From positions 34,904 through 98,903 of the forward strand of contig JAAEAF010004302.1 of the NCBI GenBank assembly GCA_011037195.1: a DNA stretch of 64,000 nucleotides, given 5' to 3'. The DNA is from Triatoma infestans. Lineage: Eukaryota; Arthropoda; Insecta; Hemiptera; Reduviidae. Below are positions 35,815-49,500 of this stretch, in pieces. The position numbers and the translations under genes are program-made. The notes below the pieces were generated by a model that worked only from the letters and a program-made list of their open reading frames with translations, was not told where the DNA came from and made no database searches. Every line of letters begins with the position of its first letter. Position 1 is the stretch's first letter.

Positions 35815-36180
35815 TAGCGAATGGTGTGTGATTTAATAAAATATTTTCAAAAACTCTCAGGTAACTGTAGTATTCCGTTTTAGAAGATTTCCGCCAAAAT
35901 CTATCAATCGGAAGTGCCCATTTTACTGAGTGATTTTTTTTTTCTAGTTTCCAGCAAAATTTTTGTTAAAAATGGTTCCAAACAATTTTCTTCAAACTTC
36001 ATATATTATCTACACAAATCAATACATTTATATGATTCTATCACTGATAATATAATATAAATATATTATTAGAAGTATTGCTAGAATATGAAATTTGATG
36101 AAAATCGATTAACCGGAAGTGCAATTTTACAGAATACATTGGGGGGGGGATTTTTTTCGAAAACTTTTTTATAATGATTT
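35815..36180 (-). repeat. HINE-like repeat fragment, reverse
   Basis: Contains TTTAGCGAATGGTGTG, CCGGAAGTGCAATTTTACAG and a G9 run followed by TTTTTTTCGAAAAC. Confidence 0.5.
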
Positions 36181-36224
36181 CCATTAAATTTAGTATATTA
36201 ACTGCTCAGATCTAAATATGGACT

Positions 36225-36425
36225 AGCAACGCGGAGATCACGGATTCGAATCCAGCCGTGCTAACCTTAGATTTTCTCTTCCTAGGAGCCCCTACAGCTC
36301 ACTGTCCAGTGATTGTAGTAACAGTGTTGTCAGTAACGGGAGAACACTGTCCGAAAGCTGGCAGTGCACTGAGAAGGCTCCGGGCGCAAATGACCACAGA
36401 TGTTGAGATGCCTTAAATTAAAATC
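36225..36425 (+). mobile_element. tRNA-derived SINE, longest copy
   Basis: B-box GGATTCGAATCC at about 36241, then GCTAACCTTAGATTTTCTCT, ACAGCTCACTGTCCAGTG, GCAGTGCACTGAGAAGG and AATGACCACAGATGTTGAG. Ends ATTAAAAT. Lies between the two SERAC1-family genes. Confidence 0.7.
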
Positions 36426-36529
36426 ACGAGATTTCTTCCTTCATTTTGTAGTGATCGACGGTTTCAACAATCGTCGATCATCGGCTTATCTAATTAATCG
36501 AAGTAATATTCGAGTATCAAAAAAACAAA

Positions 36530-36889
36530 ATGTTATTCGAAAAAATTCTGTTACTTAGAATATTTATTATTAGTATTATAACAGAAAGTTATACATCGCA
36601 AATGTCTTCTAAAAGAGCCGAAGAATTCTATTCACTAATTTTTAACGTATTTATTAATACTTCAATGAAAGATCCAATAAATTCTTTGTTCATAGCAACA
36701 TGGTACTGTTTCCATATGCAACAGGTTATCATAATTTTAAGCGTCAAATATGTGACACCTGTTTGTAGGCCAGAAAGCCAAATTCAAAGCGACCTCTGTT
36801 GTGGCTCCCTGCGTTATTTGTTTATACATTTTTTGTTTTGTATCGTTTGTAACAAGAGTAGGGTAGGAAAGTGGAGTGGAAGTGATTAG
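36530..36889 (+). CDS. Unrecognised ORF with signal-peptide-like start
   Basis: 119 codons from an ATG in good insect context (ACAAAATG). The N-terminus is MLFEKILLLRIFIISII followed by TESYTSQMSSKRAEEFYS, like a signal peptide plus mature start. A donor-like CAG|GTTATC lies at about 36724. It might be a first exon of a receptor or secreted protein, or chance; no homology recognised. Confidence 0.25.
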   Translation: MLFEKILLLRIFIISIITESYTSQMSSKRAEEFYSLIFNVFINTSMKDPINSLFIATWYCFHMQQVIIILSVKYVTPVCRPESQIQSDLCCGSLRYLFIHFLFCIVCNKSRVGKWSGSD

Positions 36890-37418
36890 AATTTGTCCAA
36901 GTGATATGACGTTTAGAATTTGTCTAGCGCTAAATTCAATTAAGTGTACACATCTAGGAATGCCAAGTTCCCTGTTTTAAGTGCCTAACCCGCAGGGAGA
37001 ACAACCAGCCATCATACATTCAAAAAGAATTCAGTTAGTCAACCCACTTCAAAAGAAATATTAACATAAATCATATCTTATTAAAATCTTTAGCATGTGA
37101 TGCTAACATCGGGACTCATGTTCTTATGTTTAACGCTACAGAAACTGCATCGAAAAAGTATTAATTTGGAGACATGAATTTAATCATAATAATATCTTTA
37201 AATTTCTTATGGTATCACATGAAAACAGACCTTACATAAAAAAATATAATGAAAATAAAATGAAATTAATAGGGGGGAGGGGGGATGAAGTCTTTTTTTG
37301 TTTACTTATATAATTATCTTTTTCATGGAGCGGTGTAAATTCTGTGCCAAAAAATTAAATTCCTAGAAAGCCTCCTTTTTATGGATGGATATTTCTAATT
37401 GAGAAGAAATATTTGCTA

Positions 37419-37424
37419 TTTATT
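37419..37424 (-). terminator. SERAC1: Possible polyadenylation signal AATAAA of SERAC1
   Basis: AATAAA about 75 nt after the stop codon on the minus strand. Supported only by position. Confidence 0.35.
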
Positions 37425-37499
37425 TACAAAAGATATATATATATATTTTTGTGAAAACATATGCATAATTCTTAGGCAATGTGTATATTTGAAAACTAA

Positions 37500-37557
37500 T
37501 TACTGTTGAACCGCAGAACGTACCAGTTGTAGTATTGTTTGATAAATGAAAGAAAAT
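37500..37557 (-). CDS. SERAC1: SERAC1 exon 15 with stop
   Basis: Acceptor TTTTTGCAG. It encodes FSFIYQTILQLVRSAVQQ and TAA at 37502-37500. It parallels the last exon of the plus-strand paralogue. Confidence 0.8.
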
Positions 37558-40500
37558 CTGCAAAAACAGAATGAATTAAATGGGAAATATAATCTAGATA
37601 TTATATTAGTATAGCTCCTAGGACAATTAATTTCGTTTTATAAAACAACCTGTTATAATGTAATTCATTAGAAAAAGTCGTTTATATTTAGCTTTAATAA
37701 AAGATTGTATTTCTTTTAAAAAGAGTTCTAATTTTCAATTAATTTTCACTTAGATTAGATTGATATCTGTGATTAATTAATAACATGCAGAAAGAAAGAG
37801 AACTATTCTAATTATTAATTTTCTAAATTACCTGCACATTGGTTTGCAGATATCCATATGTCCAAGTGGTATTTCATAAACAATCCCACCTGCAACATCT
37901 GAAGAAAAAAAATAGTAACTAGTCTTGACTGTTATACAAAATATCCCCAACAAAATAATAAAACTGTAATGAAGCAAGTTCTCATTTTTTTCCTCAGAAT
38001 CGCTAAAATGTACCCAAAATATTGTGTAAATACAACCGTCATGGCAGAATCACCAAATATTTATTATCCGTCATAGCATGCATAGTTTTCATGTTTCTGA
38101 CCTGTTTCAGTTTTTCATCCATCGTCCAGAGTAAGATTATCTTTGAAGTTCGTGTAGAGAGTTGACTTCAACCTAATGTTTCTGATACGCACTGAAATTG
38201 TTGAAATGAATGCCTAGCAGGAACATGAATGAGTGCCTAACAGAAACATTAGGTTGAAACCGACTCCTAAACTGAACACGAACTTTTGATAACCTTCAAA
38301 TCAAGGAAGGTAAAATTTGTTTGAAAATACTATTTTAAAGCAAGAACGATTTTCTACTGCCTTTACACAATTTATTATTAAAAATATTGGATTATCTCTT
38401 CACGGTATTTGCTTGATTGAATCATTTGTCAAATGTGCTCTGATTACTACTGAAAGATAAAAAAGTTTTTAGGAACTTTATTGTACTTACGAGATACTGA
38501 TTCTAAAGGTAAGTCCACACTGGTAGACAAAATCGTGCAACTGTCTGTAGACATTCGAGAATATTATCTATCCGTAGACTGTTGGGAACAAGTTGCAAAA
38601 CAATTTGTAGACTTAGTCACGTATCCACACTTATATACAATGCCTGGTTAGTATTGGAACCATTCATCGTAGTGGCCGGAAACGTTGCTGCTTGTGGATT
38701 GATAGCCGCTTCGTTATTATTTTTGAAAGTAAAAACAGACAAAGAAGATGTTGTTGGACACGGCAGTTTTTATTAGAGGGATAAAATCTCTTGGATAAAT
38801 TGAGATTGGAAGATGCCATGGAATTCTGGAATTTCACACGGTTGATAGAAGGGCCAAAATCACTGGGGGGGGGGGGATGATTTTGAAGATTTATTTCTGA
38901 TGGTTGGGGAAAAATCGTCAAGCACACACGAATTTCCGGGAAACCATCCCAGTTTCTCTCAGGTTGGCAGTCACGCTTCATTTCCTTGGGCGACAGGTAG
39001 GACTCATTCACCAGCCTAATCTAGTTTCTCTTTATAGAACACGTCCAGGCTACGAAATGTTTCGCAACAAATCGCAAGTTTTCCATTTTTGAATGGGCAA
39101 CCTATAGACATGAGATTTTTTGTCTATGAGAGTTGCAGAACACCCAAATTGTTCCCGATTGTCTATCGACAACCGCAAAACTTTGTTCTTAGACACGAGT
39201 TGCGCGATTTTATCTACCGGTGTGACAAGGCATAACGTTGAGTATTGGTATGTATTCCGGTTTATTATCATTTAGTGTAGAGACGAATATCGAGTAAACC
39301 AAAATTTGTATGAATGATTGTGAAATATGTAAATTCGCTGCATCGATATATCACTGTTCCTTTGGGCAATCTGCTTAAAAGCCCCTCATGTAGAGTTGTA
39401 AACATATTTACCTCCTAAATCTGGTGGAATACATCGCAATTCTAATTCCCATGGTGTAATCTTCATACTTTCAGTTTCAACAAAACTCACTACTTTGACT
39501 GGATGTTCTTGAAGAAATTCAAGAAACTCCCTATGAAGACCTACCAAGGTTGGTGAATCTAAAGAAAATGTAATAAATTATAAGTTCCATTGATAAATTA
39601 ATAAAATTATAGCAATTGAAATAATGATGGAAAAAGAAATCTAACTGGAATCAAAATTAAATTCCTCATTTCCAGTATTTAACAATAAGTTCAAAGTATG
39701 TTAAATACGTGATTGAAAAACTGCTTGATTGAGTTAATAGATATATGACATTCACTCAAAAATCTTGCATATTACTTAGTTTACTTCATTTTTATTTAGC
39801 AAAAATATCATTTAAAATGTATCCTGTGTAATTAAGTGTGGGAACCCACATTATATATTTTTCTTTATAATATGTTGGATTAGAGAATATTGCTTTGATT
39901 CAAAACAATAACTGTTAGCTTACTATAACTAAGCTCCTCAACTTCACGAGAAGGCAAAAAAAGAAGTTTAGACGCTTCATTCAAAGTAGCCAAAGGAGAT
40001 CCATAGTGTGGTGTACTCATAAACACAATAGCATTAGTATTTTCTATTAAATTGTAAAATGTTTTATCATCCTCTTTCTTCCGCCATGCTGAAATCAAAC
40101 AAATTTAAAAAATAAAAAGGGCTGAAAATATATTATTTTAAATTTAAGATGTTTTTATTATTTTTTTACTTAATAAATGTGAATTTCGATATTGATTTCA
40201 TAAAATCAAGAACTTATCACTACCATTGGAAGTAAAAGTACTTTACTTTCTCTAACTGCTAAATTATAGGCGTAAATTGCGAACGTGCCACATTTTCGAA
40301 ATTGAGTTTTCACCGGAAATACACGCTTTGAGGTTCCCTGAGACGAAAAAACTGGTTTTTAGAAAATGGTCTGTGTGTGTGTGTGTGTATATGGATGTGT
40401 GCGAAAAGAATATCTCAAAAACGAATCGTTGCAGGAAGCTCAAACTTGATATTCCGTTTAAGCATTACCATCGCATCAGAAATGCAGATTTCGGCCAAAA

Positions 40501-43500
40501 TTCATCAACCGGAAGTGCCACTTTACTGATTGTTTTTTTTTCTAGTTTTATGTGAGTTTCTCGAAAATGGCCCCAACGATTTTGTTTAAACATGATTATA
40601 TCAATTACACTTATAAAGAGCTACAACATTTATTAGAAACATTTCTCTAGGAAAATTCATTTAAGGGGACTTTTTGGGGAGGGGGCTATGTTTCCCTCTA
40701 ATGTGCCATTTGAGTTCAACACGGTGGTATACAATTCTGTCAACTAAATAATATTAATTAGAATTATATATGCTGCCAAATTTCCCAGTTTGAAGAAAAT
40801 TGGTTGAGTGGAAGTGCGATTTTACTGAATAGATTTTTCAGTTTTTTGTGTTTTTCTTTATAAAAATGGCGACGGTTTTAACCAATACTTATTAGTGTAA
40901 GTGTGAAGAAAATTTACTATTTCGCAGTAAGAGAAAGTCGTGTGAGTGTTTCACATCAGATTTTTTCCGTTAAGGATGTAGGGAAAATTATTATCTGATT
41001 ATTGAATCATCCTTTTTAAATATTGAAAAAACATATTAGTATTGAGAAACTTGCCTTCCATAAGCATGTGTTTAACGAGGATACCTCCCATTGAATGTGA
41101 TACCCATACAATTGGCTTCTCACCAATACCGCAGTCAATTAGTTGTGTAAGAAGTTCTTTAGATTTATTCCTAAGTCTGGATTTCCGTCTGTAACATAAA
41201 GTTAAAATATTTCGTTACAGGTACTGTTCAACAGAAATAAACGAAACCCTTATGCTTGCTAACACTTCTAATGCCATTTCCAGAGTTTCCTGGTTGATTG
41301 TTTGGGAAATTCGATCGTTAAATTATAAAAATTCGCTGATAGGAATATGTTACTTTAAAATTTACAAATCTCCCTTATGGAAAGAGTTATCATTAACTAA
41401 TAAAAATGTAGGCACTTATTTACTCTTTATCCTTAATTGGACACCAGGACAACCAATCTGTGATTTTTGTATCGTAATTTAGGCCTATAACTCTAACTTG
41501 TCCACAGTCTTGAGAAAGCCAATCTTTGGGCCAACAGAGAGTTGTACATGAGGGCATTTTCTCCACCTGTTTGAACGCAGCATCATTCCTACAAAGTATT
41601 TCATTCGTTTAAAATCATCTAGATTCCCTAAAGTTGGATTTTGTGTATTGGTCAGGGTAGAATTTATTTTTTCTACAAAAATTACTATGAATAATCAATC
41701 ATTATTGCAGCAGCAAATAAGTCTACACTTTAGGTGTATAAAATGTATTAAAAAATTTGCTGAAAACTAAAAAAACTAATCTTCAAAGATTTCAACTTTC
41801 AATTGTACAACCTTAAAATAATTTAATAAAGAAATAAGTTTTTAAATTTAAGTATTTCTTTTAACATTTTGCAAAATCAATAAAAATTACATAAATTAAT
41901 GATCAATATATTTAAAGCATTAACTGTTAAACTTATATATTAATTTAACTTTCTTCTTTAATCTTGCCCGTTTCAATTGAAAAAATTCTATAAGATTGTC
42001 TTATATGTTTTACTTTTTTTTCTTTTTTGTTAGTAATATTAATTGTTTCAGAAAAAATATGTTTAAGATGTGCGCAGTGGTTTTACAATAATTCCCGTTC
42101 ATTTGTCTGCATATTTCAAACCTAGACCGTGTGTAAAAGTAACATTTCTAATCACATCAATTTATCATCATAATGTCTTCTAGTTTCACTTATTTAAGAA
42201 AGGTATGCATTCAGATAACATCAAATACACGTGAGTTATTGAAGTATAATCATCAAAGCATTCTAATAATTATAATATTGAAAATGGGTGAAATCCGCAG
42301 TTACTATACGAAGAAGCCATGAACTTTGATGTGTTTTAAATAAATAGCTTACGGTTACTCATACAAGAAAACTTACCCATCAAATGATAATATAAAATCA
42401 TTTTTTTGTATTAAGTCACAGCAACCAGTTTGTGAAACTGGAATATCACAAAGCACATGTACATAGTCGGATCCAATTGTATCTTCTTCGTCAAGTTCTA
42501 ATAAAGAGCAAGGCATATCACATATTGATGAGTTGCTCAGTGCACATTTAACAAATATATCATCATTTCGAGTTGTTATACCTGCACATCAAGTATTTCT
42601 GTTACCAAATTTTGTTTTCTAAAACTCTGAAGGAGTTTAGGATTATACCGACCAAAGTAATTTAGTTTAGCAGAAGTGGCTATAGTTTGTTGACATAACT
42701 AATTAATAGTAATTAAACATAATATTAACGCGATAATAATTAGTAAATACAGAAGTACTACGTGACATGCGAGTGAACTTAGTTACAGTAGAATCTGATT
42801 ACAATAAAATAAATTCACTAAATACATTTTAACAAAAAATTATTAAGCCGTTTATTTTTCGAAACTATTTTTTGTGGTCAATTTTTCTTAATTTTCACAA
42901 CAAAAAGAGTATGCAAAAAACTAGTTCCCTTTTCCAGAACCCTGCCTCTCACTCTTCATTCTGTCCACTTTCCACCTGTGCTGGCTGACTCATGAACTAT
43001 TTTTGATATAATTATCCTTTTTTCAAATTATACAGGAGTGAATGCGAAGTGTATTTAATGAAAGACAAACTTCTTTAAACAAGAATCCCCAATTATTATT
43101 ATGACATTAATTAATGGATTACAATGCTTCCCCCTTTCAAAAAAATGCCCTGAGGTATCAGTATCTTTCTTATTCCCGATAGGAGTAGCTTTTGCTTTCT
43201 GGAAGTTTACTCTTATCGCATCTGATTGCCGTTCTAATGGTGACCCTATCAACATAGGATTGAACCCTCTTTATTGAACTGGATAGAAGGTACAAACTAG
43301 GGAGCCATTCTGACATTTGGCACAGTATCACAGTAAATCCAGAAATTCAGACTGTAATTTGTAAGTTCTTTAATGCTATCTCTGGTAGTATATGATCGCA
43401 GATATTTGTATACATTTCAAAATTAAGAGAATGGATACATTTGACTGAGAAGTTCTAAAGTCTCTAAGTGTTTAAATGAGGTAGATTTTTTTTTTCTAAG

Positions 43501-46500
43501 TAGCGAAACTTAAGTTTATGCTATTTCAATTGCCGTATTCATTCACAAAGACTTGGTGCCATTTCCCAGCTCAGACTTTCCAGCTTGAGAATGATGCTGA
43601 ACAGCTAAAAGATAAAAATACGAGGGAAACAAATTTTGTTGAAAACAAGAAATAATCTTTCCAAGTAATAACAATCTCAGAAGAAAAAAGTATAACATCT
43701 TCATATATTAAAAAATCTGGTGTGAAACACTCACACAACTTTCTCTTACTTGTGTTCTCAAAATTATAATTGACAAATGTTACAGTTTGTGTACCAAATA
43801 TAACGAAATTCGTCGAAAACTGAAAAAGCTGTTCAGTATAAGCGCACTTCCGGCTTACAAGTTTCTTAAAACTTGGAATTTTGGCCATCTGTTTATTTCT
43901 AATTAATTTTGTTTGGATGATAGAATTGTATAATCAACTATGATACCACTTTAGGGGAAGCTGCAACCCCACCCCTCCCCTAAAACTGCCCTTACATGAA
44001 TTTTTCCAGAGAAATGTCTTAAATAAAAGATGTAGATCTTTGCATTTTTATTTTGTATACGAAGTTTCAAGAAAATCGTCGGAGCCATTTTTGAGAAAAT
44101 CGCGAAAAAATGAAAGAATCATTTAGTAAAGTGTTAAAACAAACGCACTTCCGGTTATCTGATTTTTTCAAACTCGGAATTTCAACAACATATTTAATTC
44201 TAATTAACATTATTTAGATGACAGAATTGTCTAATAAACTGAAATAGCACTTTAGATGGAAACCTAACCCCACCCCTCCCCAGAAGTGCCCTTAAATGAA
44301 TTTTCCTGGAGAAATGTTTCAAATAAAAGTTGTAGCTCTTTGTATGTGTAGTTGATATACCAAGTTTAAAGAAAATCGTCGGAACTATTTTTGAGAAAAT
44401 CGCAAAAACGTAAAAAATACAACTAGTAAGGTGGTACTTCCGGTTGAGGAATTTTGACAGATAACGTACTGTCAGATCCCATGGTGATACCTAAACGTAA
44501 TATCAAGTTTGAACTTTCTACGATTTTTCGTTTTTGAACACACACACACACACGGACCATTTGCTAAAAAGTACTTTTTTGGACTCAGGGGACCTCCAAA
44601 CGGATATTTCCGGTGAAAACTCGATATTGAAAATTTGACACGATTACAATACTTCCTCTTACTAGGAGTAAGAGAGTTGTAGGTCGCAGTGGAATGAGGC
44701 TCCCCCCCCTCCCGATTCTATTCTATTCTATTCTAGGAGTAAGAGAAAGTAAAAGTCAGATATTAATATTATTTTTAATTTGGTAGAAGTACTTCAACAT
44801 ATTTACCAAAAAACGATTCTGCCTCAGGACAAGAATGCCTTTGCCTCCAAGTATAATGTATACCACCAAGTAGTCCATGTACAACGACTACATCAACCGC
44901 AGTGGTTTCTTCAATTTGTCTATGTAATGGATGAAGCAAAAACAAATTTTTACCTAATTTAGTGCCACAATCTCTGTCCATATTTGTTAAAACAGTTGCT
45001 GCAGGTACTGACAGCCGGTTGTCTGAATCATTTAACCATCTAGCCAATACACCAATCCAACCTGTTTTTGTTAAATTAATCATAACAAAAAGGAAGGAAA
45101 AAATGTGAAATAAATGAATTTTCTGTGCAGGAGCTGGTGGCAAGATTCTTGTGAAATAAAAAAGAATATGTAGGATTTTAAGTTAGCATTCTTATTTACT
45201 CAGTTGTATTTATGCAAAGTTTGATACTGCAAATTATATGAGTAAATTAAACAATCGTTATTACCAGACACATAAAGGTCATGCAGATGTTCAGGATATG
45301 TGGCTATTAATTTAATAATTTTCACAAGCAGAAGACCAGCATCATTTGTACATCCAAGAAATTTGTATGTATCCATTAATAGTGTAAGTACTCCGTATTT
45401 TACCATTGCTACAAAAGGTTGGATATTTTATAAAATTTAATAACTGATTGCTTTCAAATTTAATGTGTTAAAGTAATATTATCATAATAGTACTCAAGAA
45501 TAAGGAAACAATTCTCTCTTAAGGAAAACTGCAATTACTGAGATCATATTTTTTATAATTCATAATGAAAGATATTAATTTTTCTAAAAATCCTAAATTT
45601 AATCATTCATATCAAGTACACATAGTCCAGCACTGTTGCAAAATACTGCGCCAGGTAGAACATCTAAAAAATAAACAATGCTTCTCTTTACGATTTAAGG
45701 AAAGTTTTTGTTTTTTTTATTTTGTTTAAATCAGCATTTATCAAATTCTACAATTGCTTCCTACCACTCTCCGCTAAGGTAATAACCAGATATTGAATTT
45801 GCTTAGGGAAAGGCTATAATAAACCATATCTCCTACGTCCTAAGTGATCTTTTTGGCTTCCTTGGATTTTCATAGAATGTAGTCCTCTGTAAAGTGTACA
45901 TTGTGTAAGAGTTTTGGAGAGATATTACAATTATTGTTCTCATTATTAGACCATAATACCCGAGGACATCAAGATCCTGAAGAAGTGGCTAATTCATTGG
46001 GAAAGTAATAAGCACAAAGTTCCTTCTGTTTAATGAGATGAGCATACGGCAATGGCCAGATTTTTTTTTTTAGCTTTTCCTTTCTAAGCACTTCAAATCG
46101 TCAGGCCTTAAAATTATAATGAGTATCGCAAGCAGAAGACCAGCATCATTTGTAGGTATTCATGAATAGGTAAGTACTCCGTATTTTCACTCACCCCTGT
46201 CGGACCTTGGCCTCCATCAACACATCTTCCCAGTCGGATCAACACACTTCCGCCATTGTCTGATCTGTAACCTAGCCAGGATCTTCTTCCACTTTCTCTA
46301 GCCATCTCAGTCTTGGCCTACGACACCAGGGTGGCCTTCATAGGCCTTCCTCGGAGCTCTCCCCTCCTCCATCCGGTGCAAATGCCCTAGCCAACGCAAT
46401 CTCCCAATCTTTATACTTTGGACCAAATATGCCTCCTGGTACAACGCCATCAGCTCTGCATTCTTTCTGCTCCTGTATGTGCCATTTTCCACTACTGGGC

Positions 46501-49500
46501 CATAAATAATTCGTAGCACTTTTCTTTCCCAGCAGCGTAGTGCACATTCGTCAGCTGCAGTAAGCGTCCACGTTTCGGAGCCATCTAGGAGCACAGGTTT
46601 GATAACGGTCCTATAAATAACTATCTTGACCTTTCTTGACATATTTCTTTTCCGGAGAGTCGCGCTCAGCGCCCACAGGCATCTGTTAGCTGCTGCAATC
46701 CTGGTGCTAATGTCTTCCTTAATTTCGTTTTTGGACGTTAGAGTTGTTCCTAAATACTGACAACTCCTCATGCCCTCAAAACAGTGTTGCGAAGCCTGCA
46801 GGTTGCCAAACCTTCTGGCCCTCCTTGTGGTTACCATGTACTTCGTCTTGTGACCGTTGACTTTTAGACCATACAAAGCTGCACCACTTTCCAATTCAAC
46901 GTAAGCTTCTTTTAATGCCGCAGCAGACCTCGCGATGACGGCCACGTCGTCTGCATAGACTAGATATTGAACCATCCTGTGGTAAATCGGTCCATTCGCA
47001 CTCGTCAAATGTTTCGTACGGCCATCTCAAGCACTAAATTGAAGAGTACTGGCGAAACAGAGTCACCCTACCTTAGGCGCTGACTTATAGGGAAAGCGCT
47101 CGGCACCTCCCCCTCCACCATCACCTTAGCAACCGTGTGTCTTAGGGCATTCTTACTAGTCTTATAATTTTAAATGGGACACCCAATTCTTTCAAGCAGC
47201 TAACAAGCCCTGTACGGGAAACAGTGTCGTATGCTATGGCAAAATCTACATACAACTGGTGGAGATCTAAATCATTCTCATAGAACTTTTCCAATACCGA
47301 CCTCATTGTGAAAATATGGTCAGTAGTTGACCTTTCTTTATGAAACCCACACTGGTATTCACCCAAAACATTTCTGTGAGGAGACAAGCGAAGATTTTAT
47401 ACACAGTACTAACAGCGAGATACGCGGTAGTTCTCACTCCTTAGCCTTCTGCCTTTCTTAAATATGGGGCATATTAAGGTCGAGTCCCAATCCTTCGGCA
47501 TTTCTTCTCGCATCTAAACTGAAAGGATCAAATCATACACTTTTCCTTGCAGCAGCCTCTACCATGCTTTAACATTTCAGCAGAGATTTTATCTTCCCCT
47601 GGAGCCTTATTGTCTTTCATTGCCGCAAGGGCGTAATCAAAATCCTCTCGAGAGGGCGGCTCTGCATCATCATCTAAGAGTATCTCCTCCTGATCCAAAT
47701 CCGCTTGTATCCCACCTCCATTCAACACCTCATTAAAATGTTCCATCCATCTCTTCAAAATCTCTTCTTTCCCACTTACAAGATTTCCATCCTTACTCTC
47801 TATGCATCCCAATCTCGGCTGATAACCTTTCTTAGTATACCCTACTTTCTTATAGAACTTTCTAATTCTCTTACTGTCGAAATCACTCTGAATCTCTTCC
47901 ACCATTCTTTTCTCAGCCTCTCTTTTCTTTCTGCGACATACCAGTTTAGCTCTTGCTCTTATTTCTCGATACTCTTGTCCGCTTGCTCTTGTTTTCCTGA
48001 ACAACATTCTCTGCCGTGCTTCGTTTCTCAATTTTAAAATTTCAGCGACTTCGTCATCATACCAATCGTTTCTTGACGTTTTCTTTCGCTCTCCTATTAC
48101 CTCCGCCGCTGCGCCTTGTAAAGCTTATTTTAATCTATTCCATTCTGCTTCTATAGTGTCATCTGTATCTGTCGTCGCTCCACCAGAGTTGCTCTGCAAT
48201 CGCTCATTTATTTTATTTCCAAATGCATCCCTTACTTGCTCAGATTTCAGTTTATCCGTGAGGTACAGCTTCCTTTTTTCACTTTTGCTTCAGGTTCGGG
48301 TGGCCAATTTTAGTACTACTTTAGCCCTGACCAGAAAATGTCAGAATCAACGTCCGCGCCTCTAAGGCTTCTTACATCCTGTACGCTGGTAGCATGACGG
48401 GAATCAATTAGCACATGGTCGATTTGGTTTCTCGTCAAACCGTCTGATGAGACCCAGGTTTCCAGGTGGATCCTTTTGTGTGGGAAACAGGTGCTAGCAA
48501 CTTTCAAGCTCTTGCCGGTGGCAAAATCTATCATTCTCAAACCGTTATCATTTGTAACCTCATGCCTGCTGTGCAAAATGGTAGACCCACTTTCGTTGCC
48601 TACTTTAGAATTAAAGTCACCAAGAACAATTTTTACATCATAGCTAGGTATATTATCGTAAACTCGTTCCAGCTGTGCAGAGAAATCCTCCTTCATATCT
48701 GCCTCCGACTCCTCAGTTGGTGCATGCACACTGATTAATGTCATATTTGAGAACTTTGCTTTTACACGCAACGTGCAGATTCTTTCATTAACTGGTTGGA
48801 ACCTTAAAAAGGTGTTTCCTGTGATTGCTAACCGCAAAACCTGTACCCAGTATATTGGCTAAGCTACCACTATTGAAGACTATGTAATCCACTCCGTATT
48901 TTAACATTGGATTATATTTTAGGTCCTTCTGTTTACTTTTACAAATAGTTTAGATTATTACTTCATTTGTTTACGTAGAGGTATGCGTGCTAGAAGAACT
49001 ATTGTTGTTGGATTGTAGACAAGAAGTAAAAGAATGGTATTCATTTAGGCGAGTCATTTGTGTAAAAGTTTATTAAAAAATTGTTATCACTCAACTTACT
49101 TTGTACATTGCCCGTAAGGGTTGAATGATGTTCCAAAGTCTGTATGCACATAGGAAGGATTGTGTGTTCTGAGATTGTAAGGGGTGGAGGACCTTCTAAT
49201 GTTACCATTTCTAAATCCAGTATAGACATCCAATCCTTTCCATAAGACAAGAATATGTAAGTAAATATTTAGTTTTTAAGCTAAAAAGATTATTAATTAA
49301 AAATATAGTATAAACAATTTCTATGTTCATATATAGAGAGATTATAATTAATTTAATTAAACCTTAATTTTTTACTAATAGAGATGGGTCAGTACAATAA
49401 CTTATAAAAATAAAAAATAAATAGAATGCATGTGTTCATATATAATTACCCAAATATTTGGAAAAGCTTTATTCAAAAAATATTTGAGACAGACATGCCT

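Larger units (their letters stand above)
46189..48888 (-). mobile_element. RTE-like APE-type non-LTR retrotransposon in intron 6 of SERAC1
   Basis: Flanked by the direct repeat ACTCCGTATTTT (46177-46188 and 48889-48900), its target duplication. The minus strand starts within the endonuclease (DYIVFNSGSLANILGTGFAV), then APTEESEADMKEDFSAQLER and VLGDFNSKVG; a linker with GEDKISAEMLKHG; reverse transcriptase with CGFHKERSTTDHIFTMRSVL and YADDVAVIARS; and the C-terminal SETWTLTAADE and GRLRWLGHLHRMEEG. It is 5'-truncated and has frameshifts (for example near 48810 and 47000) and stops. Confidence 0.85.

Noticed and set aside
43055..43255. 66-codon minus-strand ORF in SERAC1 intron 8 as an additional exon
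   Set aside because: No similarity to SERAC1, and exons 8 and 9 already join in phase without it.
47705..48037. 110-codon plus-strand ORF
   Set aside because: Antisense shadow of the RTE-like linker region.
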